From NCBI RefSeq assembly GCF_000238355.1, contig NZ_AHCA01000009.1, forward strand, positions 163,432 to 227,431: DNA of 64,000 bases. The letters run 5' to 3'. The notes under the pieces were generated by a model, which had not been told where the DNA came from, searched no databases, and saw only the letters and a program-made list of their open reading frames with translations. Origin of the DNA: Pseudoalteromonas haloplanktis ATCC 14393 (GTDB lineage Bacteria > Pseudomonadota > Gammaproteobacteria > Enterobacterales > Alteromonadaceae). The position numbers and the translations under genes were made by a program. Below, one piece after another: positions 47,336 to 56,998 of the stretch; the first letter of the stretch is position 1, and the number at the start of each line of letters is the position of its first letter.

Positions 47336-48781
47336 CTACCCGCTAAAATCTGCCATATCTAAGTAGTGTTCAATACCGGCTATTTTATCTTTGGCGTGGT
47401 GGTTTACATAAATTACTGTGCTACTGCCTGCGGCGCATATTTTTTCGATTAGCAGTAAAACACGCTGTCGATTGGCTTCATCAAGCCCTAAGCATGGCTC
47501 GTCTAAAATCAGTAATGTTGGGTGTTTTACCATAGCGCGGGCAATTAACAACATGCGTTGATCGCCGTAAGACAGTTGAGTAAATGGGGTATTTTTAAAT
47601 TCACTTAAGCCCAATAGCGCTAACCATTGTATGGCAAGGTCAAGCTGGCGTTGTGTTGGCTTTTGATACAGGCCTATACTGTCGTAAAAACCCGATATTA
47701 TGGTGTTGAGTGCGCAGATACTAACGCGATAGTCCATGTGCAAGGCATTGGAAATATAGCCTATATATTGTTTGATTTGCCAAATGCTTTCGCCACTGCC
47801 ACGCTGAAAACCAAATACCTTGATATCATTGTTGTAACACTGCGGATTATCGCCGGTGATTAAGTTAAGTAGGCAGGTTTTGCCGGAGCCATTTTTACCA
47901 CTTAACTGCCAATGTTGCTGTGCTTTGATTGTCCAGTTTAAATTGCTAAAAATAATCTGGCCATTATAACTGACGCTGGCATTTTGCAATCGTACTAACT
48001 CAGGATCATGAAACGCAGGGGCGCTGAGCTGCATATCTTTGCCAGGAATGGTTAAGTCTGTATGCGCTAAATGTAATAGTTTAAATAATTCATCGCGCTG
48101 TTTTTCGTCAGGGTTTGCGAGCTGATACTGCAATTCACCGGCAATTACATAGCCATAATGACTAATAAATGCTGGGATTTCAGCTAAACGATTAAGTACA
48201 AAGACCATGGTCATACTATCGCTTAGCGCTGCCAATATGGTATTTAATCGCTCAGTACTTTCAACATCTAAGCCATCAAAGGGTTCATCAAGTACGATAA
48301 GTTCAGGGCGATTACTGAGTGCTTTGATCAACATCAGCTTGCGTGTTTCACCTGTGGAGAGTGCGCGTAAACGTTGCTTAAGTAATGGCTCAAAAGCAAA
48401 CCCAGTAATTAGCTGCTGGCATAACTGCTCATCAAAGTTTGCACTTGCTTGTTGATAAATTAATTCTGACACTAATTTAGGATCAGTTTTACCATCGGTG
48501 ATATCATCTTGGTCAACTAATAACTCGGCGGCAAGTAATTGCTTTTGCATGTCTGAAGAGACTATTTCCATACGCTCAAAATCACAACGTCGCGTACCAC
48601 TGACAATATTAGCCTGATCGAGTAGGACTGCAGTAATGGCTGATTTACCAGCTCCGTTACCACCAAGTAGCACCCAATGCTGATTGCTATCAACCTGCCA
48701 CGTTAAGTTACTTAGCGCGAAGCTCACGTGTTCATCAACGCCTAGATTAGCCGTTACATTATTAAGTTTAATTGACTTCAC
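47336..48781 (-). CDS. ModF-like protein with two ABC ATPase domains
   Basis: A 481-residue cytoplasmic protein made of two ABC cassettes. The first (about 5-235) has GGNGAGKS, LSTGETRKL and LIVLDEPFDGLD. The second (about 255-480) has GKNGSGKT, LSYGDQRMLL and LLILDEPCLGLD. The layout matches ModF (PhrA), whose role in molybdate metabolism is unclear. I prefer the GTG at 48781 behind AGGAAG to the TTG at 48796. No modABC transporter genes are adjacent, and no membrane protein accompanies it. Confidence 0.82.
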   Translation of the reverse strand: MKSIKLNNVTANLGVDEHVSFALSNLTWQVDSNQHWVLLGGNGAGKSAITAVLLDQANIVSGTRRCDFERMEIVSSDMQKQLLAAELLVDQDDITDGKTDPKLVSELIYQQASANFDEQLCQQLITGFAFEPLLKQRLRALSTGETRKLMLIKALSNRPELIVLDEPFDGLDVESTERLNTILAALSDSMTMVFVLNRLAEIPAFISHYGYVIAGELQYQLANPDEKQRDELFKLLHLAHTDLTIPGKDMQLSAPAFHDPELVRLQNASVSYNGQIIFSNLNWTIKAQQHWQLSGKNGSGKTCLLNLITGDNPQCYNNDIKVFGFQRGSGESIWQIKQYIGYISNALHMDYRVSICALNTIISGFYDSIGLYQKPTQRQLDLAIQWLALLGLSEFKNTPFTQLSYGDQRMLLIARAMVKHPTLLILDEPCLGLDEANRQRVLLLIEKICAAGSSTVIYVNHHAKDKIAGIEHYLDMADFSG

Positions 48782-48932
48782 AGTACTTCCTATCAACCCA
48801 CCATAGTTAATTACTTAGTTTGAAAGTACATGACTTTAATAAACATGGCTATAGAATAAAATTCACGCCGTTTAAACCTTTTTAAATTTGCTTACGTCTA
48901 ATCTATAAAGCCAACAACAATGAGTAACAATA

Positions 48933-49550
48933 ATGAACATACTTAGCACCATTAGCCTAGCCGCACTATTATTAACCAGCAGTGTTACAGCCCATGCCGA
49001 GCAAAAAATTGAACGGACGTTTGATGTCACGGCCAATCAAGCATTGGCAATCAACGTGCCGGTTGGCAGTTTAGAATTTAGCACTCACCAAGGTAATCAC
49101 GTTACGGTGTCGATTGAACTCAAAGCAAAAAATGACAGCTGGTTTAGCGATGATGTGGCACTGGAAGATATCACTTTAAAGCATCAACAAAATAACGATA
49201 CGCTGAGCCTGTCGATTGAAAATGACGAAGTACAACAAAACTGGCAGGTCAGCCTACCTACAAGCATGGCTATAGATATAGAGTTAGGCGTGGGCGATAT
49301 TGAACTCACTGATTTTGCTAACACAGCTAACATCGATGTTGGTGTAGGGGCTGTAAGGATCAGCAGTGCATTAGATGATTACCAAACAATCACCCTTGAT
49401 AGTGGCGTTGGCGATACCAAGGTATCAGGAATGAAAAATGATGCTAAGCATAGCCGCAAAATGGTGAGTTCAACCAGTAAATACCGTGGTGATGGCCAAT
49501 ACAGTATTAATGTTGAGGTTGGTGTGGGCGATATCAAAGTTCGCCACTAG
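48933..49550 (+). CDS. Exported DUF4097-like beta-helical protein
   Basis: A 205-residue protein with signal peptide (about 1-22, ending AHA-EQK). The mature part is rich in short beta strands and contains repeated GVGD/GVGA turns (ELGVGDIELTDF, DVGVGAVRIS, DSGVGDTKVSG, EVGVGDIKV) at about 20-residue spacing or multiples, as in DUF4097 putative adhesin proteins. Its function is unknown. It converges on the hybrid kinase gene, with only six bases between the stop codons. Confidence 0.72.
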   Translation: MNILSTISLAALLLTSSVTAHAEQKIERTFDVTANQALAINVPVGSLEFSTHQGNHVTVSIELKAKNDSWFSDDVALEDITLKHQQNNDTLSLSIENDEVQQNWQVSLPTSMAIDIELGVGDIELTDFANTANIDVGVGAVRISSALDDYQTITLDSGVGDTKVSGMKNDAKHSRKMVSSTSKYRGDGQYSINVEVGVGDIKVRH

Positions 49551-49556
49551 CAGCAA

Positions 49557-51284
49557 TCAGCCCTTATCAAAGACATGTATAAGGGCTTTTTCAATCTCAC
49601 TCACTCCAAATGGTTTATACACATGAGCGTTCGCGCCTAAATCATACGTACGTTCTAAATCGCTGGCAGCAGTATTAGCTGTAACAACTATAATTGGGGT
49701 CATTGAATGAAGCTCTTGGCGAATTATATCAATTGCTTGAAAACCATCCATCACTGGCATATTTAAATCCATAAAAATCACATCAAAGCTATTCTCAGTG
49801 ACTTTTTCTGTTGCAATTAGACCGTTTTCAGCCGTTATTACACTGTAGTTAAAGTTGCTTAAAATACGCGATAAAATCGTCGCATTTAGTAAATTATCTT
49901 CCACTACTAAACAATTTAACGATGCCGGTAATAACGCGGGCTCTGCTGTTGATTCTAATTCAGCCAGTGGCATGCGGATCTTAACTTTTGCGCCATGAGG
50001 CGATAGATCCTTAAATTCAATTCCCCCTTGCATAGCACTAATAATATGCTGAACGCGTACTAAACCTGTTTGTAAGCCTTGAAAGTTATTGTCGCTATCT
50101 GTGCTATCTACATTTAAATAAGGGTAATTTTGTGCAAACCCAACTCCGCTATCCGTCACCGCAATGTGCAATTGACCGTCCCGATAGTTTACTGATATTG
50201 CAATTAAACCCTTGCTGGTATATTTAATCGCGTTACTTAATAGTTCTGTGATCACTTGCTGTAAACGCTTATGATCTAGCATGACGTTTTGATTTAAGTC
50301 GGCACTTAAGTTTACTTCAAGTTGTAGATTTTTAGTCTCACATGCATAGTTAAATGGAGTGATTACGGATTCAAGGCTCGTCAGTAAATTTTGCATAACT
50401 GGCTTTAGTTGCCACTGGCCTGCATTAAATTGTTGTAATTCGTGCAGCTCATCCAACATAGTAACAATCCTACTAGCACAATACTTAGCTTGCTTTTGCA
50501 CTTGTTGTTGGTTTGCTGGTAGCTGTAGTTGCTCAATCGAATTAACAAGCCCTTGTAATGGCGTCCTAAACTCATGGCTTGCCCGTGCAATAAAACGTTC
50601 TTTGTAATGGCTGATCTGTTCTACTTGCGCTTTTTGTTGTTGATACTTATTGATCGTCGCTGCAACTAAGTGCTCCATTGGCCGAAAGATAAATTTCAAC
50701 TCAATAAGTAATAAAGCCAATGTGGTAAACCAAAAGCTTAATTCTAGGTAGGATAATAGTTGTGACTTCTGTTGTGCGTGCTGCTCAAATAAAGTAACTG
50801 CTCCATCCAGATCTTTCAGCAATGCTTCGCTATCCGCTACATGAAATAACTGATCTACTGTTCTGGCATTACGATTATTTACTATTAATTGCGCTTTATC
50901 TAAATATGCTTGGGCGCTTTGCGCAAGGTTTACTGGTGGAGAAAAATAATAACTAACGAGCTCATCGTTTAAATACGTATAACCACCATTTGCTTGCTGT
51001 TGTACTAAAAGTGCATGGCCCGCAGTAAACTCTGCAATTGCTTGCTCTAAAACTGCAAGATGCAACGGCGTATCTAAGCCTGTTTCTGTTATTAGTGCAT
51101 TACTATGCCACGCTATTTTTTGCGATAACATACGCTGCTTACCCACTACGTTAATAATATGCGCGTCGTCTTTTTGCACAAACAGCATATACTGAATTAA
51201 CAGTGCGGTTGCAGTACTGAGGATGGCAATCGCTAATAATGCCCAACGGTAGAGAGAGCGAATATTAGCAATGATTTGAATCAT
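49557..51284 (-). CDS. Hybrid sensor histidine kinase with PilJ-like sensor and receiver domain
   Basis: A 575-residue inner-membrane protein. Membrane helices near 13-33 and 180-200 bracket a periplasmic part whose start KQRMLSQKIAWHSNAL matches the PilJ-type sensor seen in NarX-like and pilus chemoreceptors. The kinase core follows: His near 236 in ARASHEFRTPLQG, N box ELLSNAIKYTSKG and G1 VTDSGVGFA. The C-terminal receiver (about 455-575) has its Asp in VIFMDLNMPVMDG. There is no Hpt domain, so an external phosphotransfer partner is expected. No partner gene is adjacent. Confidence 0.88.
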   Translation of the reverse strand: MIQIIANIRSLYRWALLAIAILSTATALLIQYMLFVQKDDAHIINVVGKQRMLSQKIAWHSNALITETGLDTPLHLAVLEQAIAEFTAGHALLVQQQANGGYTYLNDELVSYYFSPPVNLAQSAQAYLDKAQLIVNNRNARTVDQLFHVADSEALLKDLDGAVTLFEQHAQQKSQLLSYLELSFWFTTLALLLIELKFIFRPMEHLVAATINKYQQQKAQVEQISHYKERFIARASHEFRTPLQGLVNSIEQLQLPANQQQVQKQAKYCASRIVTMLDELHELQQFNAGQWQLKPVMQNLLTSLESVITPFNYACETKNLQLEVNLSADLNQNVMLDHKRLQQVITELLSNAIKYTSKGLIAISVNYRDGQLHIAVTDSGVGFAQNYPYLNVDSTDSDNNFQGLQTGLVRVQHIISAMQGGIEFKDLSPHGAKVKIRMPLAELESTAEPALLPASLNCLVVEDNLLNATILSRILSNFNYSVITAENGLIATEKVTENSFDVIFMDLNMPVMDGFQAIDIIRQELHSMTPIIVVTANTAASDLERTYDLGANAHVYKPFGVSEIEKALIHVFDKG

Positions 51285-51392
51285 AAGAGGCTCTTTTTCT
51301 GTTAAGTGTAGCCCAAGCCTAATAATCTGACACTGTGCACTAATAGAATCAAGCCCATTTTAATCTGAGCTTGGTTCTACCAGCTTTATTTA

Positions 51393-53726
51393 CTACCTAT
51401 TTTCTAAACGATTATAATCAAATAAGCCGTATTCTACGCCACGGTATTGCTGAGCAACCCGATGCAAAATATCGCTGTATTGCCAAAACTGCGGGTGGGT
51501 ACGGCGAATAGCAAATTGGCTCTTCAGTGCCCTATAATCGGCCTCAACCTGCATCATTGGTAACTGCTCCGCAAAAGATGCAACCTGTTGCGGATTGTTC
51601 AAATACCAAATAGCTTCAGGGTAATCACCAATAAAACCTGGCACGATTGTGACTGTGTCCTCTGCGTAAGCTCGCTGCCCTTCTTCGTTTAATAAGCTCG
51701 AAATATTATAGTGAGCATTGTGGTGGATCAAGGTATACGCTTGATGCTCTTTATCACCATCTTTGACTAAAATATAAGAGATTTGTGGCAGTAGATTAAC
51801 GGCCTTGGCGGGCATTTTATTTAACTGCTGTAACGGCTCTGGAACCTGTTTATAGTCATAACGAGGGCTAAGCACTGGTTTTAAAGTTTGCTTAATTAAC
51901 CCATACAACTCGTGTTGTTGATCTTGAGTTTGATACTCCACCCCAGTTGGTTGGCTAAAGCTCTCACCGCTTTTAAAAAATTCAGTTAGACTTGTTGGCG
52001 ATTTACGATACCAGTTTGCTTTGAGCTGTTTACGTTGTTGTTGTGGTAGCAGAGCTAAAAAGTTTTGCTCGCCCTCAAGACGGAGGAAATCCATGTACAA
52101 ACGCGTAATGAGCTGATGGCCTATATTGCCATACACATCAAACCCCGCCACCAGCAAATAGTGAATACGTTCAAATAATGCATAGTCTAGTACCCACATG
52201 GTTTTCGGCTCTTGACCTATAAAGCCTTTAACCACAGTCGCACTATCGAAATGGCGAAATATAGTCAATGCGGCATTATCATTAACCCCTTCACCACGCC
52301 ATAACACGTCGGTGGTAAGGTTTTCGCCATTTTTGAACATGCTATTTGCCAGTTTTACTTTTGCTTCAAGGTAAGCACTTTGTCGCTGTGAATATTTTAC
52401 CCAACTTGAAATTGGTAAAGCATTACTTTCTTCGGCGGCAGGTAGCGCCAGTGCATCTTCATGTTGCATTAGCATTTGCCCCACTTCTGGTGTTGCAGCC
52501 TTATCTGGATCTGCAAACGCCACCCAAAAATGGTCGTTAATAACATTTAAAGCAATTTGACCACGACATACTGGCCCCTTGATAAAGCCCATAATAATCA
52601 ACTCAGCTTCATCAAGCATAAATTGATACTTAGATTTAGTAGGGATTGCCGCAAAGGATTTAAATGGATTCGATGCTACGTCAGCCGTATAACTCGGCAT
52701 TTTTTCAACTTTGTAATCAGGTTCAATAAACTGGTGATATAAACGTGCTAACTTTGTATCATCCAAGGCAAGTGGTAAGTGTGTTTTGGCCAAAATAGTT
52801 GATCTATCATGCATCAAACGGTAATACACTCGCTCTACCTTAGGATCATCGTATGGACGACGCGTATTGACCAATACAATATCTTGCCCTGGCGGGGTCG
52901 TTGAACGCACTAGTTTAAAGAAGCTTTTTTCGCCATCCTGTGCAAAGTAAATATGCGCCAAATACCAATGTTCAAAGATATAGCGCGCAGCTAACTGGTG
53001 CTTTAAACCATCTTGATTTAAAAAGCTTTCCCAACGCTGAGCCTGTGCAAGCACGGTTTTACTTGGCGGTTTAATATGCGCCATTTTACCACCATTTTTA
53101 AGCCAATTCTCTAAGTGCTTAAATTCGGTTCGTGAAATACCCGGTAATCCGTAAGGCATCCCCGCATGCGGCTGGCTATCAGCCAAACGGTCAAACTCCC
53201 CTATCGAAGCACAACTTTGGGAACGATCTAGTGAAAAATCAAACTCATCATCAAGCACACCTTCTTCAGGTAAAGGAGAACTCATTTTCAGCACAAGACT
53301 GTTATATAACACGCTGCCTGCAAGATTAGCTTGTTCTGATTGCTCTCGCTCATTGAGCACTGGGACAAAACCTTTTTCTCGCCATTGACTGGTTTGTGTC
53401 GCATCAAACAGTAAGCGGCTTGGTGTTGACGCTAACAAACGGGTGCCGTCATACACAAGCTCTTTACTTAAGCCACGGTCGATCCCTTCTGGCGATGATA
53501 GTTTTAACTGACATGGCGCATCATAGCAACCGTGACACACCACACAACGGCTTTCAAGTACAGGTTGTACATGCTGTAAAAATTCAGCGCCACTGCCCGT
53601 GTTATGAGCAACAATACGTTGCTGCGTTTGCTCTGGGCCAAAAAGCTCATCGTAATGGGCTGCACCTAAATAAGCGCAGCCACTTAGCACAATAAACAAC
53701 ATGCTTAATAAAAAAGGCTTTTTCAT
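51393..53726 (-). CDS. cti: Fatty acid cis/trans isomerase (CTI), heme lipoprotein
   Basis: Isomerises cis to trans unsaturated acyl chains in membrane phospholipids, a rapid response to solvents and heat. The protein has 777 residues from the start MKKPFLL (53726), four bases after the upstream gene. A lipoprotein signal ends LSGC (Cys17). The c-type heme motif C61-V-V-C64-H65 fits CTI proteins, with further Cys nearby. Upstream in-frame starts would overlap the previous gene. The pair with the small acidic gene upstream is probably one transcript. Confidence 0.93.
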   Translation of the reverse strand: MKKPFLLSMLFIVLSGCAYLGAAHYDELFGPEQTQQRIVAHNTGSGAEFLQHVQPVLESRCVVCHGCYDAPCQLKLSSPEGIDRGLSKELVYDGTRLLASTPSRLLFDATQTSQWREKGFVPVLNEREQSEQANLAGSVLYNSLVLKMSSPLPEEGVLDDEFDFSLDRSQSCASIGEFDRLADSQPHAGMPYGLPGISRTEFKHLENWLKNGGKMAHIKPPSKTVLAQAQRWESFLNQDGLKHQLAARYIFEHWYLAHIYFAQDGEKSFFKLVRSTTPPGQDIVLVNTRRPYDDPKVERVYYRLMHDRSTILAKTHLPLALDDTKLARLYHQFIEPDYKVEKMPSYTADVASNPFKSFAAIPTKSKYQFMLDEAELIIMGFIKGPVCRGQIALNVINDHFWVAFADPDKAATPEVGQMLMQHEDALALPAAEESNALPISSWVKYSQRQSAYLEAKVKLANSMFKNGENLTTDVLWRGEGVNDNAALTIFRHFDSATVVKGFIGQEPKTMWVLDYALFERIHYLLVAGFDVYGNIGHQLITRLYMDFLRLEGEQNFLALLPQQQRKQLKANWYRKSPTSLTEFFKSGESFSQPTGVEYQTQDQQHELYGLIKQTLKPVLSPRYDYKQVPEPLQQLNKMPAKAVNLLPQISYILVKDGDKEHQAYTLIHHNAHYNISSLLNEEGQRAYAEDTVTIVPGFIGDYPEAIWYLNNPQQVASFAEQLPMMQVEADYRALKSQFAIRRTHPQFWQYSDILHRVAQQYRGVEYGLFDYNRLENR

Positions 53727-53730
53727 CGCT

Positions 53731-54096
53731 TTATTCGTCCTCATCATCACCTAAATCAAAGGTCGGCATCATATCCATTTGCGGTGACACAAATGTGTGA
53801 TCTGACTTAGTATCTAGCACTGCACTTAATAAAGGCCCGTGGCTTAAAGTCAACTGTGCATGATGTGCCTGCGAAACTAGCTCACTAAAAACAGGGTTAT
53901 GCGCTTCGACCAAGTAATCTGCAATAGTAATTGCAACGCTACTATCAGGCGTAGGGTTTTGACAAAGCTGAGTAAGTAAGTCGTCATCTAAAAGTACACT
54001 GATCAACAGATCTGGTGCCTCTAAATCTCGCTCATTTAAGGTTTCATCAAAAAGAAATAACGGTAAGGTTAAACTGCTATCTTGCTCTAATTCCAT
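53731..54096 (-). CDS. Small acidic protein upstream of cti
   Basis: A 121-residue soluble, acidic protein without signal or membrane segments. It is rich in Leu, Asp and Ser and ends in FDLGDDEDE. No family is recognised. It ends four bases before the cti start, so it is most likely co-transcribed and coupled with cti. Confidence 0.65.
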   Translation of the reverse strand: MELEQDSSLTLPLFLFDETLNERDLEAPDLLISVLLDDDLLTQLCQNPTPDSSVAITIADYLVEAHNPVFSELVSQAHHAQLTLSHGPLLSAVLDTKSDHTFVSPQMDMMPTFDLGDDEDE

Positions 54097-54196
54097 GTGC
54101 TGCTCTCTAAATACGACTGTTCTGGCTTTTAATAGAGCGATTATAGCAAATAATAGTATTAAAAATTAGCGAAAGATTTCAACAGTTAGTGGAGTT

Positions 54197-54360
54197 TTAT
54201 AGCAATTCGCTTAATTAAGGAGTCAATTTTGAGGCAAGCAAACCTCGTCGATAACAAGGCAAAAATTTCGTTATTTAGTTGCTATAAATCAGAAATTTTT
54301 AACGCCGTTAGCGTCAGGTTTAATCCCTCAAAATGATTTTATTATTGCGAATTGGTATTA
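54197..54360. mobile_element. MITE-like non-coding element with long imperfect inverted repeats
   Basis: Ends TAGCAATTCGC (54200-54210) and GCGAATTGGTA (54347-54357) are near-perfect inverted repeats. Beyond them the two arms remain alignable for about 45 bases, both with a (T)CA-TTTTGAGG block and AAACC. The centre holds no reading frame of note. The size (about 164 bp), lack of a gene and place between cti and an SDR gene fit a miniature inverted-repeat element. No transposase lies in the window. Confidence 0.6.
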
Positions 54361-54400
54361 CTCACCAACTGTTGAAATATAGAAGTGCTGTTTGGCAAAT

Positions 54401-55066
54401 TTACCAAGGTAGGGTTTCACCATTTGAATGCCAAAAACCACCCGTATTACTCAAGCTTAGTTCATCTATGCGTTGTATTAAGCGCTGTGCTGATAATTCT
54501 GGCGAGATATCGCCTGCAAAATTAACCATTTGCGTTTGCACAAAACCTGGATGAAATAACCCAACAGCAATTTTTTTACTTTTTAATTCATGAGCTAAAC
54601 TCACTGAGGCCGCATTCAGTGCAGCTTTTGACATGCGATAACCAATATAGCCTCCAGAGCCATTATCAGCAATTGACCCCATACGAGAGGTGATCATGGC
54701 GACTTTAGCATCAACACCTAAACTATGGATCAAAGCATGAGTCACGCGGATCGGTGCCACCGCATTGACTGCAATTTGTTGATTGAGCGTATCAAAATCC
54801 ATTTCTGCCATACTTTCATTATGGAAAATACCAGCATTGTTAATGAGTAAGTCGATCTTATGACCATGCAATTGGCTTTCTAGGGTGTCAATATCAGCAG
54901 CGTTAGCAACATCGATATTGCTGATCACTGTAACGTCTAACTCTTTAAGTTCATCGCTTGGTGTACGTACCACAGCCGTAACTTGGTAGCCTTTTGCTAA
55001 ATATTGCTGACATAAATTAAGGCCGATGCCACGATTTGCGCCAGTAATTACTACGTGCTTTGTCAT
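54401..55066 (-). CDS. Short-chain dehydrogenase/reductase
   Basis: A 221-residue classical SDR. The cofactor loop is ITGANRGIG (about 6-14), NNAGIF follows near 78-83, then S (ITSRMGS) and the YRMSK catalytic Tyr-Lys near 145-149. The start ATG at 55066 follows GGAG by eight bases; a start four codons upstream is less likely. Substrate and cofactor preference cannot be read from the sequence. It ends close to the MITE-like element. Confidence 0.88.
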   Translation of the reverse strand: MTKHVVITGANRGIGLNLCQQYLAKGYQVTAVVRTPSDELKELDVTVISNIDVANAADIDTLESQLHGHKIDLLINNAGIFHNESMAEMDFDTLNQQIAVNAVAPIRVTHALIHSLGVDAKVAMITSRMGSIADNGSGGYIGYRMSKAALNAASVSLAHELKSKKIAVGLFHPGFVQTQMVNFAGDISPELSAQRLIQRIDELSLSNTGGFWHSNGETLPW

Positions 55067-55216
55067 CAATTTCTCCATATTGCTGTTAATTTAACCTGTT
55101 CTAATTACTTGGGGTAATTCCACAAAATACAAGAACTAAATATAAAACTGAAACTACAACTGCAAGCCTTTCGTTCTATGCTATGTTAAATACACCACCC
55201 TTTCATCACGCTCATT

Positions 55217-55999
55217 ATGTATAAAGTTTTATTGATATTTTTTGTTAGCTTATTTACAACAGCCAGCGCTGCTAATAATTACACTATTAATGTGTCAGAA
55301 AGTGCGTCTTATCAGTTAGGTCAAGCTCAAATTGAAACGCTATTTAATAAAATTTATGCGCCTTTAGATATAACGCCACACTACATTTTTTTACCAAGCA
55401 AGCGAGGGCTTGAGCAAGTAAATGCCGGATTATATGATGCCGAAGCTGGACGATTTACTATTATTGGCAATCAATATAAATCACTATTAATGATACCGAC
55501 TCCTCTCGCTGAACTTAAAATTGTACTTTTTTGTATTGAAGAATCATTCTGCCAGCTAGATGTCAATCAAGGGTTTTTAACTATTTCGGGGACTTTATTT
55601 ACCGAAGCACTGTGTGAATCCAAGTTATTAAGCTGTAATACCGTGATCAATGATAAATCAGCCTTTATCGCATTAAAAAAACAACGTGCTCATGCCATCA
55701 TTGGTAATAGCTTATTTCCTAAAGGCACTTTATGTGAATCCGGGTTAGAGCAAGTCTATATCCGAGAAATTCTAGGGCAATCATTTCCTCTTCATCACTT
55801 TATTCACAAACGCCACCAAGCGCTTTTAGCACCACTTGAACAGTCAATTTCGAAGCTAAAAGCAAGTGGTGAAATTACTGTTATATTGAATGAGATTGCT
55901 AATGAGTTTACACACTGCAATGGCAAAATCATTGAGCTGCCACCAATACAGTTAAACAGCTCTATTGACGATGGATTAATCTTGAATATCATGAATTGA
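55217..55999 (+). CDS. Periplasmic solute-binding-like protein
   Basis: A 260-residue protein with signal peptide (about 1-18, TASA-ANN). The rest resembles extracellular solute-binding family 3 domains (LPSKRGLEQVNAGLYDAEAG), which often occur in Alteromonadales without an ABC transporter. Three or more Cys pairs may form disulfides. No permease genes are nearby, and its ligand is unknown. It overlaps the convergent VOC gene by 24 bases. Confidence 0.75.
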   Translation: MYKVLLIFFVSLFTTASAANNYTINVSESASYQLGQAQIETLFNKIYAPLDITPHYIFLPSKRGLEQVNAGLYDAEAGRFTIIGNQYKSLLMIPTPLAELKIVLFCIEESFCQLDVNQGFLTISGTLFTEALCESKLLSCNTVINDKSAFIALKKQRAHAIIGNSLFPKGTLCESGLEQVYIREILGQSFPLHHFIHKRHQALLAPLEQSISKLKASGEITVILNEIANEFTHCNGKIIELPPIQLNSSIDDGLILNIMN

Positions 56000-56779
56000 C
56001 GATGTCATGATCGAAAACACCGCACCTTGCGGATCGGTGATTACACTAAAACGCCCTACTTCAGGAATATCAGTTGGCGGTACACACACTTCACCACCAA
56101 GTTGCTGTGCGGTGGCAGCGTAATTATCACAATCATCTACCGCAAAATAAATCATCCAATGAGCAGGAATGTCAGCTGGCCACTCTTCTGTCATTTCTAG
56201 CATTCCAGCAACAGGTTGATCGGCGATGGTGAATAATGTGTAACTCATGCCTTCCATTGGTTTTTCGACGCATTTCCAGCCCAATAATTGGCAATAAAAA
56301 TCACGGCTTGCAGCGCTATTACGTGTTGCTAACTCATGCCAATACGGAGTGTTTAGCTCCCCTAAGCGCTTACAGCCTTTATGCTCATTAGCTTGCCATA
56401 GCGCAAACAGTGCGCCACCAGGCTCATTCAGTAACACCATACGCCCAGCGTCCATCACATCATGCGGGCCAGCAATGATATCAGCACCTAATTTAGTGGC
56501 TTTGGCAGCTACTTCATCAATATTATCTACCGCAATATAAGCTAGCCAATGGCTCGGTGTGCCTGCGGTTTTTTGCTCTAATGACATTTGATACATAGCG
56601 GCTATATCATCGCCTTGCTTTTGTAACATAGTGTAATAAAGATCATCACCAATCGGTTGGTCATCTGCCGCCCAAGAAAATAACTCAGTATAAAAAGCTT
56701 TGCCATTTTTCCAATCAGTTGTACATAACTCAGACCAACAAAAAATCCCATGGGGATGATTTACTTTTGTTTCACTCAT
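55976..56779 (-). CDS. VOC family protein with two glyoxalase-like domains
   Basis: A 267-residue cytoplasmic protein containing two tandem vicinal-oxygen-chelate modules (about 8-125 and 140-260). Each has a paired W-E-L and HWLAYIAVD/HWMIYFAVDD strand. Internal similarity between halves is visible. Bacterial members of this type (similar to glyoxalase/bleomycin-resistance proteins) lack known substrates. It converges with the solute-binding gene with a 24-bp overlap. Confidence 0.85.
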   Translation of the reverse strand: MSETKVNHPHGIFCWSELCTTDWKNGKAFYTELFSWAADDQPIGDDLYYTMLQKQGDDIAAMYQMSLEQKTAGTPSHWLAYIAVDNIDEVAAKATKLGADIIAGPHDVMDAGRMVLLNEPGGALFALWQANEHKGCKRLGELNTPYWHELATRNSAASRDFYCQLLGWKCVEKPMEGMSYTLFTIADQPVAGMLEMTEEWPADIPAHWMIYFAVDDCDNYAATAQQLGGEVCVPPTDIPEVGRFSVITDPQGAVFSIMTSSIHDIQD

Positions 56780-56998
56780 GCTTTATTCGCCTTAAAAAAT
56801 ACGTCTATTAAAATTAAAAGAGGAATGCCATTTTCGCCAATTTTATTTATGACATAGCCTGTACTGACACAGCTATTAATTTCATTAATAGCAATAGTTG
56901 CTGGTAATTCGAGCTGAATATATTGCTAATAGAGCTAAATAAATGTATAAATACGAACAATTTTTACTACCATAACAAATAGTGATTGTATTGTGTCC

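Noticed and set aside
56800..56998. Fur box upstream of the TonB receptor gene
   Set aside because: AT-rich sequence but no convincing match to the 19-bp inverted GATAATGAT consensus.
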